NCBI GenBank assembly: GCA_027056525.1 | Contig: JALUKO010000372.1 | Span: 1-6,596 of the forward strand | Direction: 5' to 3' | From: Helicobacteraceae bacterium | GTDB lineage: Bacteria; Campylobacterota; Campylobacteria; Campylobacterales; Sulfurimonadaceae | DNA: 6,596 nucleotides | Shown: piece by piece, positions 1-6,020 of the stretch | Numbering within the stretch: position 1 is the stretch's first letter | Layout of the letters: each line of letters opens with the position of its first letter | The notes under the pieces: generated by a model | Databases searched by the model: none | Seen by the model: only the letters and a program-made list of their open reading frames with translations | Told to the model about the DNA's origin: nothing | Program-made: the position numbers and the translations under genes

Positions 1-94
1 GCTGTTTTAAATCATCATGATGATGCTGACTTCCAAGAAGAGTTGCAAGTACAAAAACAATAGCAAAATATTTTTTCAACCAAGCTTTCATCAT
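1..94 (-). CDS. Small exported protein with HHHDD motif (5' end only, truncated by window edge)
   Basis: Reading leftward from a double ATG (94-92, then 91-89) gives 31 codons without a stop before the window edge. The protein begins MMKAWLKKYF, then has a hydrophobic stretch (AIVFVLATLLG) typical of a signal peptide, followed at once by SQHHHDDLKQ. The basic n-region, hydrophobic core and small residues near GS support export. The three histidines and two aspartates right after the likely cleavage site could bind a metal, but that is inference. I see no Shine-Dalgarno sequence; a TATAAT box lies only five bases before the first ATG, so the message may be leaderless or start at the second ATG. 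The family is not identified, and too little is visible to give a function. Confidence 0.6.
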   Translation of the reverse strand, partial: MMKAWLKKYFAIVFVLATLLGSQHHHDDLKQ

Positions 95-130
95 ATGAGA
101 TTATAGCATAGGTTATGATAATTATTAATT
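92..130 (-). promoter_or_regulatory. Possible extended -10 promoter and Fur-like site for the HHHDD gene
   Basis: On the minus strand an extended -10 box, TGCTATAAT (TATAAT at 105-100), sits five bases before the ATG at 94, so transcription would begin at or near the start codon. A weak -35 (TTAATA, 128-123) lies 17 bases upstream. On the plus strand 116-130 reads TGATAATTATTAATT, which matches 11 of 14 positions of the 7-1-7 Fur consensus TGATAAT-N-ATTATCA and would overlap the -35. The region is very AT-rich, so chance matches are a real risk. Confidence 0.35.
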
Positions 131-166
131 ATTTGGATTTTATAAAAAACTCAGCCCTTAATTTAT

Positions 167-243
167 ATAACACCTACACAGCCGGCAAATGCGAGTAGTG
201 CTGTTTTTCAAGCACCACTTATATTTGTCTGTGTTGATGTTAT
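167..243. repeat. Long imperfect hairpin 3' of the lipoprotein gene (attC-like fold or transcript end structure)
   Basis: Positions 167-181 (ataacacctacacag) and 229-243 (ctgtgttgatgttat) pair in 13 of 15 positions. Inside lies a second stem, caaat (186-190) with atttg (223-227), offset by a 4-versus-1 bulge, and an inner stem gtgct (198-202) with agcac (211-215). The structure starts ten bases after the lipoprotein stop codon. It has no following T-run on either strand, so it is not a canonical intrinsic terminator. The stepwise stems, bulge and AAC/GTT outer ends recall integron attC sites, but the RYYYAAC/GTTRRRY core motifs are not matched. The rest of 95-253 shows no gene. Confidence 0.4.
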
Positions 244-253
244 TGTTAGCAAA

Positions 254-1015
254 TTACATTGTGCTTGTATAATATGAGAAAATTTCACTTTGAGTTAATA
301 TTTTATTTTCTAAATACATCTCATCAATATAGCCTATAAATTGATCTTCAATTTGTATACCGCCAAATACTCTTTGGTTATTTCCAATTTGATTATAAAA
401 AGTTGGATTAAAAGTGGTTAGTATACTGTCTGTGCCAACAAGGTTGCCATTGTAATAAAAACTAACAGTGTCACCATCATATGTAACTGCAATATGAAAC
501 CAAGTATTTAAGGGAAAGTTTAATGGGCTTGTTGAAATCGATACAACATTTTGTTGTGCTGGAACTTCAAAACTGATGCTGTCATTTACAAGTGAAATAC
601 CAAAATTATCAACAATTTCTCCAGACCCGCTACCCGTCCAAGAACCAATAATTTGTTGTCTTGTTGTAATAGCTTGTTCTATTTTTATCCATGCCCTAAA
701 TGAGATGCCTGTAGTGAATGGAAAATAGCTATGGATAGCATCTAGCTCAATTGTTGAACCGGAAACAATAAACTGAACTGCATTCCCTACTTTTCCCGGC
801 ACACGTGATATGGATGAAGGCGAGCCATCATAATTATTGCCAGAACTATCTACTATTATTGAACCCGTTTCATCAAACGAGTAGTAAAAGCCTGTTATTT
901 GTTTTGTTGAAGTGCTAGAATTAGAAGATGAACTTTCATCTCCGCAGCCAGTAGTTATTACACCTATCATAATTAGTATAAATACTAATACTAGTATTTG
1001 AATTTTTGATTTCAA
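254..1015 (-). CDS. LamG / concanavalin A-like domain lipoprotein
   Basis: This encodes a 253-residue exported lipoprotein. The start is TTG at 1015, supported by a strong Shine-Dalgarno AAGGAG (1027-1022) six bases upstream. Residues 1-23 form a basic and then hydrophobic lipoprotein signal; the lipobox is TTGC with Cys24 as the lipidated residue (Thr at -3 is less usual than Leu). A Ser/Thr-rich linker (about 27-38) leads to one LamG_3-type jelly-roll domain (about 41-253). Its hallmarks are FYYSFDE, VDSSGNNYDGS, GKVGNAVQF, FRAWIKIE, NTWFHIAVTYDG, VSFYYNGNLVG, GYIDEMYLENKILT and a closing SEIFSYY. Such domains usually bind glycans or proteins at the cell surface; the ligand is unknown. It is monocistronic, with its own promoter and a structured leader. 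It appears more AT-rich than the sugar operon beside it, which may mean accessory origin. Confidence 0.85.
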   Translation of the reverse strand: MKSKIQILVLVFILIMIGVITTGCGDESSSSNSSTSTKQITGFYYSFDETGSIIVDSSGNNYDGSPSSISRVPGKVGNAVQFIVSGSTIELDAIHSYFPFTTGISFRAWIKIEQAITTRQQIIGSWTGSGSGEIVDNFGISLVNDSISFEVPAQQNVVSISTSPLNFPLNTWFHIAVTYDGDTVSFYYNGNLVGTDSILTTFNPTFYNQIGNNQRVFGGIQIEDQFIGYIDEMYLENKILTQSEIFSYYTSTM

Positions 1016-1035
1016 TTGAGTCTCCTTAAGTATTT

Positions 1036-1083
1036 GTTGTCTGGCGATGTAATACCAGACAACTAGTGGGTGTTCAGCCCACT
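1036..1083 (-). promoter_or_regulatory. Two adjacent stem-loops in the lipoprotein mRNA leader
   Basis: A perfect nine-base stem (gttgtctgg at 1036-1044 with ccagacaac at 1055-1063, ten-base loop) is followed one base later by a perfect six-base stem (agtggg at 1065-1070 with cccact at 1078-1083, seven-base loop). Both lie between the predicted transcription start (about 1096) and the ribosome binding site (1027-1022), so they would fold in the leader RNA. The Shine-Dalgarno itself is left unpaired. They could stabilise the RNA or be bound by a regulator. No known riboswitch class is recognised. Confidence 0.5.
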
Positions 1084-1102
1084 CGAATTTGTTATCTCTG
1101 TA

Positions 1103-1131
1103 ATAATACTATTTTTAAATACTAAAATCAA
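1103..1131 (-). promoter_or_regulatory. Sigma-70 type promoter of the lipoprotein gene
   Basis: On the minus strand TTGATT (1131-1126; 4 of 6 to TTGACA) and TATTAT (1108-1103; 5 of 6 to TATAAT) are separated by exactly 17 bases. The predicted start near 1096 gives a leader of roughly 80 nt before the TTG start at 1015. The site lies in the 137-base gap between the mutarotase stop codon and the lipoprotein gene, so the lipoprotein need not depend on read-through from the sugar operon. Confidence 0.55.
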
Positions 1132-1152
1132 CATAAACACACAAAATACGTC

Positions 1153-2001
1153 CTAAACAAACTCATCTGATACAACCGCTACTATCGTATGGTGTTCTTG
1201 TGGCTGTAAAACACGAAAATCTTCCAAAGCGTTTGCAGATTCTATGCACACAAACTCCTTGTAGGCGTCTTTTTTCATAGCACTCATGCGTGCGCATTTT
1301 GTGATCCATGGGTTCCATACGACCACAGAACTTGAACCACTGTTTGTGATACTCACGACCTTGTTTGTATCTTTGAGCTTTATATCATTCTCTACTTTTT
1401 GATACACTCTGTCTACTTCTGAGTCAAACTCTACAACACCCTCTTGGGTGTGCTTCTTGGAAGTAAGTGCATCAAGATAGGATTTACCTTCCAAGCCTGA
1501 AATGGCAATGTTTTCAATACCTGAAACACAAAAGTATGTATGGAGAGCTTGAGTGATTTTAAAAGGTTTTGTATCTGTATTTATTGTAGTAAGCTCCACT
1601 CTGAGCGTATCTGATACTGTACACTTCATCTGCAGTACAAACGCAAACTCCCACATCTGCAAACTCACCGGTGTTTGTGTCAACTGTAAAACTACCTGTG
1701 TAGTATTTGGGTCTATCTCCTGTATATCTATGAGTTCAAACATAGAGTTTCTCGCAAAACCGTGTTGGGGTAAGTTTGTGTTTTCAGACATGCCAAACCA
1801 TGGCCAACAAAGAGGGATGCCACCCCGTATTGAGCGAGTAGTTTCAAAGTCACTCAGCTCACTTAGCCACAGCACTTCCCCTGTCTTATGTGGTTTATAT
1901 GAAAAAACATGAGCACCTTGCAGTGCTATCTTTGCACTGGCTGCCTTGTTGTTCACCTCGATATATCGAAAACCGTTGGCAAGCGCTTTAACTTCTGACA
2001 T
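1153..2001 (-). CDS. D-hexose-6-phosphate mutarotase-like protein (aldose 1-epimerase superfamily)
   Basis: This protein of about 282 residues belongs to the YeaD/YMR099C branch of the galactose mutarotase-like fold, whose members interconvert alpha and beta anomers of hexose 6-phosphates in the cytoplasm. Visible hallmarks, counted from the ATG at 2001, are RGGIPLCWPWFG (about 59-70), QHGFAR (His80), ALHTYF (His154, probable catalytic acid), EVDRVY (about 195-200), VVWNPW (about 227-232) and CIESAN (Glu254, probable catalytic base). Length is normal for the family and no signal peptide is present. The frame stays open to a GTG at 2007, but GGGG at 2011-2008 is six bases from the ATG and directly abuts the GTG, so the ATG is preferred. 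It overlaps the end of the permease gene by 14 bases, which implies co-transcription and translational coupling. It is the last gene of the hexose operon. Confidence 0.88.
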   Translation of the reverse strand: MSEVKALANGFRYIEVNNKAASAKIALQGAHVFSYKPHKTGEVLWLSELSDFETTRSIRGGIPLCWPWFGMSENTNLPQHGFARNSMFELIDIQEIDPNTTQVVLQLTQTPVSLQMWEFAFVLQMKCTVSDTLRVELTTINTDTKPFKITQALHTYFCVSGIENIAISGLEGKSYLDALTSKKHTQEGVVEFDSEVDRVYQKVENDIKLKDTNKVVSITNSGSSSVVVWNPWITKCARMSAMKKDAYKEFVCIESANALEDFRVLQPQEHHTIVAVVSDEFV

Positions 2002-3271
2002 CTTCACCCCATTTTTGCATCTTATGCCACTTCAAAGCATACCTGAGTATAAATGTGTAACACACAATACATACCAGATAAGCACTTTGCATATCTGCTA
2101 TGCTTTGTGCGATCTTACCAAACACCAAAGGAAGTACCGCTCCACCGGCAATCGCCATAATAAGCAGAGCACTTCCCTGTGCTGTAAATTTGCCAAGCCC
2201 TTCAAGCGCCAAAGGCCAAATAGTCGGCCATACAAGAGCATTTGCAAACCCTAGAAGTGCTATAAAGGTCACACTATCAGGCAGTGTAGCTACACCGCTC
2301 CATCCCCATAAAACTTCTGAAACGCGATGACTCTCTTGTGAGGTAAACACCACACCAAGTAAAAACACTATGCCAAGCACTGCAGAACCACTCAGAGCTT
2401 TTTCCTGAGAGAGGTACTTTGGTATACAAAACACACCCACCAGATAACCAAGCACCATAAACACCATAGTGTATGATGTCAAGGCCGTAGCATTGGCGAC
2501 ACCGATACTTTGAGCATAAAGCCCTATAGTATCTCCTGCTATCACCTCGATACCTACATAGAAAAACAGTGCAATCGCACCCAATACTACACGCGGAAAC
2601 TCAAATATACTTCCCCTTTCTTGCTCGTGTTGCTTCTCAAACTCCAGTTCAGGAAGTGAGGAAAATTTTACAAGCATCATCAACGAAGCCAACATCACGG
2701 CCATGATAATATAAGGCACAATTAAACGGGTCGCGAGTTGCTCAATTTGAGCAGAAGAAAGCTCTTCAAGTGAGAGTGCTGTTATATCTGAGAGGATAAG
2801 CGCAGTAAATATGAGCGGTGCCAAAACACCCGCACTTTTGTTGATAAGTCCCATGATACTGATACGCATCGCGGCACTTTGTATGGGACCGATCAGTACA
2901 ACATAGGGGTTGGAAGCGGTTTGCAGTATCGTCAGACCTGTACCAAGGGTAAATAAAGCAGCTAAAAAAACCAAAAACTTCCCACTCAGTGCCGCGGGGA
3001 TAAACAGCAGACTCCCTATGACCATCACGCCCAAACCAAGCGCCATACCATTTTTGTAGCCTGTTCTCTCAAGCACCAACGACATCGGATACGCCATAAG
3101 CGTATAGGCAATATAAAAAGCAAACGTAACAAACAAAGCTTCAAACTCATTAAGCTCACAGATCACTTTTAAAAAAGGGATAAGCGAACCGTTGAGCCAA
3201 GTCACAAAACCAAAAATAAAAAACAAAGTCCCTATGATGAGCATAGGAAAAAAACTACTTTTCTCCCTCAC
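1988..3271 (-). CDS. Sugar MFS transporter, FHS family (FucP/GluP-like)
   Basis: This 427-residue polytopic inner-membrane protein matches the fucose-galactose-glucose:H+ symporter family in length and layout (about 12 helices). Hallmarks include GFVTWLNGSLIPFLK near residues 21-35, a YPMSLVLERTGYKNG loop (about 61-75), and GTGLTILQTASNPYV (about 110-124). E. coli FucP uses Asp46 and Glu135; by eye these positions are Gly28 and Gln117 here, as expected for the glucose/galactose (GluP) side of the family rather than for a fucose permease. The GTG start is supported by AGGGG (3283-3279) seven bases upstream, and it overlaps the phosphatase stop as GTGA. Its location between a sugar phosphatase and a hexose-6-phosphate mutarotase suggests hexose uptake; the substrate and coupling ion cannot be read from the sequence. 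Confidence 0.88.
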   Translation of the reverse strand: MREKSSFFPMLIIGTLFFIFGFVTWLNGSLIPFLKVICELNEFEALFVTFAFYIAYTLMAYPMSLVLERTGYKNGMALGLGVMVIGSLLFIPAALSGKFLVFLAALFTLGTGLTILQTASNPYVVLIGPIQSAAMRISIMGLINKSAGVLAPLIFTALILSDITALSLEELSSAQIEQLATRLIVPYIIMAVMLASLMMLVKFSSLPELEFEKQHEQERGSIFEFPRVVLGAIALFFYVGIEVIAGDTIGLYAQSIGVANATALTSYTMVFMVLGYLVGVFCIPKYLSQEKALSGSAVLGIVFLLGVVFTSQESHRVSEVLWGWSGVATLPDSVTFIALLGFANALVWPTIWPLALEGLGKFTAQGSALLIMAIAGGAVLPLVFGKIAQSIADMQSAYLVCIVCYTFILRYALKWHKMQKWGEDVRS

Positions 3272-4095
3272 TTACAAACCCCTGCCAAATATTTCGCAAC
3301 ACCATCTTCATCGTTTGTATGTTCTAGTATCACATCTGCCTGCTCTTTAAGTTGCTCATGTGCATTGGCAACCGCTACAGAAGTGTTTGCAAGTGCGAAC
3401 ATACCAAGATCGTTTAGGTTGTCACCAAAGACCGTTAAGGAGTTTAGATCAAAACCACAGTACTCCTGCACACTCTTTATACCATGTGACTTGTCGGCAT
3501 CTTTATGTAAAATGGTCAAAAAATAACACTGAACATACGCTTCAGGTGCGATAATAAACTTCAAAGTATCCCCAAAAAGTGTTTGCAAAGTAGCATGAAG
3601 TTCACGAAGTAAACTCTCCTCTCCCATATAGACAACTTTAAAGTTTTTCTCTCTTGATTTGATCTTTTTCTCTTCAACCAGATTATCATCATGGGCATAA
3701 CGCCTCAGTACTTCTGACTGATGCGTGTTCAGCGTACTCGAGTGAACAAACACCTCACTGAGCTCTTTTGTATCGTTAAGTGCAAGAATAAAAGGATATA
3801 TACCGTATCTTGCCCCTTCCTTTATGATGATATCTGCTATCTCTCGATCTATGAACTTCGTATCGATAACCTGTTTATCCATAGTGACGATAAGTGCTCC
3901 ATCTAGCAATATCATAGGTGTGCTTATGCAAATACCGTCTAAAAACTCTGCTGTCTTTTTGTATGTTCTGGCTGTTGCAACACTTAAAAGTGAGCTAGCG
4001 GCTTTATCGTTCCAAATATTTTTAGTATAGGCACTAATACTCAAATCGTTTCGTAAAAAGGTGTGGTCAAGGTCAGTTATGTAGATATTTTTCAT
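3268..4095 (-). CDS. HAD-IIB (Cof-type) sugar phosphatase-like hydrolase
   Basis: This 275-residue cytoplasmic protein has the Cof/HAD-IIB architecture: a Rossmann core with a C2B cap inserted between motifs II and III (roughly residues 75-195). Motif I is ITDLDHTFL, with Asp8 as nucleophile and Asp10 as acid/base; the usual Gly after Asp10 is His11. Motif II is SVATAR (Thr41) where most relatives have TGR. The motif III lysine is probably Lys202 in DKSHGIKSV. Motif IV is FGDNLNDLGMF (Asp225, Asn226, Asp229), which binds Mg2+. HAD-IIB enzymes commonly dephosphorylate sugar phosphates, and the operon partners fit such a substrate. The ATG at 4095 has only a weak ribosome binding site. It is the first gene of the leftward operon and overlaps the permease start by four bases. 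Confidence 0.85.
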   Translation of the reverse strand: MKNIYITDLDHTFLRNDLSISAYTKNIWNDKAASSLLSVATARTYKKTAEFLDGICISTPMILLDGALIVTMDKQVIDTKFIDREIADIIIKEGARYGIYPFILALNDTKELSEVFVHSSTLNTHQSEVLRRYAHDDNLVEEKKIKSREKNFKVVYMGEESLLRELHATLQTLFGDTLKFIIAPEAYVQCYFLTILHKDADKSHGIKSVQEYCGFDLNSLTVFGDNLNDLGMFALANTSVAVANAHEQLKEQADVILEHTNDEDGVAKYLAGVCK

Positions 4096-4106
4096 ACTTC
4101 AAGTAT
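4094..4106. promoter_or_regulatory. 13-bp palindrome over the start of the leftward sugar operon
   Basis: ATACTT-C-AAGTAT is a perfect 6+1+6 inverted repeat that includes two bases of the phosphatase start codon. On the minus strand it nearly coincides with a possible -10 box, TATACT (4107-4102). It could be an operator for the sugar operon or a small hairpin occluding the start codon. A length of 13 bases in AT-rich DNA makes chance possible, and no good -35 was found, so the promoter of this operon is not resolved. Confidence 0.3.
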
Positions 4107-4146
4107 ATCCTAAGCTCAATTAAACCTTTATATGGCACGAATTTAT

Positions 4147-4161
4147 TGATAATGATTATTG
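4147..4161. promoter_or_regulatory. Fur box 1
   Basis: TGATAATGATTATTG matches the 7-1-7 Fur consensus TGATAAT-N-ATTATCA at 12 of 14 positions, with a perfect left half. It lies six bases before the porin -35 box and about 52 bases from the start of the divergent phosphatase gene, so Fur bound here could affect both operons. Together with the second box downstream, it makes iron-dependent repression of the porin operon the likely mode of control. Confidence 0.7.
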
Positions 4162-4167
4162 AAACTA

Positions 4168-4196
4168 TTGACATTTGTATAAAAAAATATTATCAT
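4168..4196 (+). promoter_or_regulatory. Strong sigma-70 type promoter of the porin operon
   Basis: TTGACA (4168-4173, perfect) and TATCAT (4191-4196, 5 of 6) are separated by exactly 17 bases. The predicted start near 4203 gives a leader of about 48 nt. A perfect Fur half-site, ATTATCA (4189-4195), overlaps the -10, and full Fur boxes lie on both sides, so promoter access should fall when iron-loaded Fur binds. Confidence 0.65.
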
Positions 4197-4215
4197 TCTA
4201 GAAAACAAACGATTA

Positions 4216-4230
4216 TGATAATAAATATCA
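4216..4230. promoter_or_regulatory. Fur box 2
   Basis: TGATAATAAATATCA matches the 7-1-7 Fur consensus at 13 of 14 positions. It is part of a longer perfect inverted repeat, attatgata (4212-4220) and tatcataat (4226-4234), with a five-base spacer. It lies just downstream of the predicted transcription start and nine bases before the Shine-Dalgarno, a position that blocks promoter clearance. Confidence 0.75.
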
Positions 4231-4250
4231 TAATTAATAAAGGAAACATC

Positions 4251-5477
4251 TTGAAAAAATTACCATTGACACTTTTAGGTACGGCCCTCGCGTCAAATAT
4301 GCTCTTGGCAAGTGAAAGCGCTGAGTTAGAATCACTCAAAAAAGAGGTGCAGGAGTTACGTGAGATCACACAATCTCTCATCGATGAAACAAGTGATCTA
4401 AAAACAGGTTTCTCTTACACGGTTGCTGACAAAGACAAAACATACAGCGGTTTGGGCGCAGCGGCTTCAAAGGTTTACTACTCCAAATCACCACTAAGCA
4501 TCGGTGGTTATGGAGAGATGTATTTTGCAAATGCAGTTGAGGAAGATGGAAGTGCAAAAACAACACTTGATATCTACAGATTTATCCCTTATATCGGGTA
4601 TAAATTTTCAGATAACATCATCTTAAATACAGAGATAGAGTTTGAACACGGCGGTGCAAAAACAGGCAATGACGGCTATGTGATCCTTGAGTTTATGTAT
4701 CTTGATTTTTTAATCAACAAAAACTTTAATGTTCGTGCCGGTAACTTTTTAGTGCCTGTTGGACTTATCAGTGAAAGACACGAACCAACACTCTTTACAA
4801 CGGTACAAAGACCCAACACTGCCAAGTATCTCATACCGACAACATGGAACGAAAGCGGGATCATGGCATATGGTAGTATCACTGAGAACCTTACCTACAA
4901 ACTTGCAGCCGTAAGTGCCTTGCAAACGCAAACAAATGGTGACAAATGGCTAAGAGACGGTCGTGGCGGTACATTTAAACAAACAGATGCAGCACTCGCA
5001 TTTGTCGGTCGTTTTGACTACAGCGGTATAAATGGTCTTTTGGTGGGAGGTTCCCTCTACAGTGCACCGGCACGTAACGGAGTGGACTCAAATCTACTTA
5101 TGGCTGAGCTTCACTTTAACTACCAAAACAATGGTTTAAGAGCGTATGGAACCTACACAAAAACAACACGTTCAAATGCCCAAAAAATAGCTGCTGATGC
5201 TGTTAAGAGCGCCAGAGGGGGTTATATCAACCTGAGTTATGATCTTTTAGCACTGACATCATCGAGTAAATCTCTTCCGGTGTTCATTCAGTATGAAAGT
5301 ATTAATCCACAAGAGCAAAGAGCTGACGGTACTTCTGCGTATTTTAGAAAAACAACTACGATGGGCATCAACTACTTCCCACATGAGCAAGTAGTACTTA
5401 AAGCAGACTATGCCATACAGGACTATGGTAACAGTGACAGCAATACCGCGAGCATCTCTATGGGATTTATCTTCTAA
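4251..5477 (+). CDS. Fur-regulated outer-membrane porin, OprP/OprO-like, with N-terminal coiled coil
   Basis: This encodes a 408-residue outer-membrane beta-barrel porin. The start is TTG at 4251, with AAAGGA (4239-4244) six bases upstream. The frame stays open to 4146, but those extra codons would lie over the promoter and both Fur boxes and would bury the signal peptide. Residues 1 to about 20 (basic LKK start, TLLGTALASNMLLA) form the signal peptide. Residues about 24-51 are a heptad-rich coiled coil (AELESLKKEVQELREITQSL). The barrel begins near LSIGGYGEMYF (about 82-92); YLDFLINKNFNVRAGNFLVP resembles phosphate-selective porin O/P family strands. The chain ends SISMGFIF, a classic terminal-Phe signal for the BAM machinery. 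It is first in an operon with a periplasmic flavoprotein and membrane proteins. Iron control suggests uptake of an iron-linked or redox substrate; selectivity is unknown. Confidence 0.88.
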   Translation: MKKLPLTLLGTALASNMLLASESAELESLKKEVQELREITQSLIDETSDLKTGFSYTVADKDKTYSGLGAAASKVYYSKSPLSIGGYGEMYFANAVEEDGSAKTTLDIYRFIPYIGYKFSDNIILNTEIEFEHGGAKTGNDGYVILEFMYLDFLINKNFNVRAGNFLVPVGLISERHEPTLFTTVQRPNTAKYLIPTTWNESGIMAYGSITENLTYKLAAVSALQTQTNGDKWLRDGRGGTFKQTDAALAFVGRFDYSGINGLLVGGSLYSAPARNGVDSNLLMAELHFNYQNNGLRAYGTYTKTTRSNAQKIAADAVKSARGGYINLSYDLLALTSSSKSLPVFIQYESINPQEQRADGTSAYFRKTTTMGINYFPHEQVVLKADYAIQDYGNSDSNTASISMGFIF

Positions 5478-5486
5478 GGGGCAATG

Positions 5487-6020
5487 ATGCAGGCATTACT
5501 AAAAAAAACCGTTTTAGCACTACTTTTTGCACTCCCTTTGAGTGCAAAGCTTCTCATCTCCCCTATCGATGCCATGCACTATACCTATGGGGAGGATACC
5601 AAGGTAGTTAAAAAAAATATTTTGCTCTCCAAGGCACAGGCTGCTGCTATTGAGAAGCAGGCATCAGTGCAACTCACGAGTAAAATCTTTCGCATCTACC
5701 GTGCGATAAAAAACGGTAAAATCGTTGGTTATGGAATACTCATCAACAAAAAAGTGCGTTCTAAAAACGGTGTAGTGCTTTACTTTATCTCACCAAAGAG
5801 TAAGCTTTTAGGCATAGAGATCATCGCCTTTAACGAGCCCATAGAGTACCTGCCTTCCAAGCAATGGAACTCTCAATTTCAAAATATACAAACAGATAAA
5901 CTCCTGCGAGTATCCAAAGAGATAGCGACTATCACGGGAGCTACACTAAGTGCCAGAAGTGTAACAGACGGCTCACGCATCGCTTTTGGTATCTACAACA
6001 CAGTTATAAAAGGGAAATGA
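5487..6020 (+). CDS. Secreted FMN_bind-domain protein (probable flavinylation target)
   Basis: This protein of about 177 residues has a signal peptide (residues 1 to about 20: QALLKKTVLALLFALPLSA) and a C-terminal FMN_bind domain (about 77-168), related to the NqrC/RnfG flavin domain. Typical features are GKIVGYGILI, a VVLYFISPKSKLLGIEII core and TGATLSARSVTDG. In this family ApbE attaches FMN through a phosphoester to the threonine of (S/T)GAT, here Thr153. The Asp normally six residues before that threonine is Ala147, so flavinylation is probable but not certain. Two ATGs occur (5484, 5487); AAGGGG (5476-5481) is two bases from the first and five from the second, so 5487 is preferred. It starts nine bases after the porin gene and overlaps the next gene. 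Its role is probably a periplasmic one-electron carrier. Confidence 0.82.
   Translation: MQALLKKTVLALLFALPLSAKLLISPIDAMHYTYGEDTKVVKKNILLSKAQAAAIEKQASVQLTSKIFRIYRAIKNGKIVGYGILINKKVRSKNGVVLYFISPKSKLLGIEIIAFNEPIEYLPSKQWNSQFQNIQTDKLLRVSKEIATITGATLSARSVTDGSRIAFGIYNTVIKGK

Noticed and set aside
11..24. Perfect 14-base palindrome atcatcatgatgat
   Set aside because: It is produced by consecutive CAT and GAT codons (HHHDD) of the truncated exported protein, so coding explains it.
198..215. Small stem gtgct/agcac considered as an intrinsic terminator
   Set aside because: The five-base stem is weak and no T-run follows on either strand; it is better seen as the tip of the larger hairpin at 167-243.
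1057..1097. agacaac/gttatct flanking the agtggg/cccact stem as a second attC site
   Set aside because: It spans only 41 bases, has no core consensus and shares a base-paired arm with the neighbouring perfect hairpin; a leader RNA structure is simpler.
1553..1912. Open frame on the plus strand opposite the mutarotase gene
   Set aside because: It is antisense to a clear family member, has Cys/Ser-rich low-complexity content and no recognisable domain or ribosome binding site.
4102..4132. TATACT or TATAAA as the -10 box of the leftward sugar operon
   Set aside because: Neither has an acceptable -35 at 16-18 bases, so no promoter was called for this operon.
4146..4250. Upstream in-frame extension of the porin gene from a TTG at 4146 (35 extra codons)
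   Set aside because: It covers the promoter and both Fur boxes, lacks a Shine-Dalgarno and would place the signal peptide inside the protein. The TTG at 4251 has a well-spaced AAAGGA.
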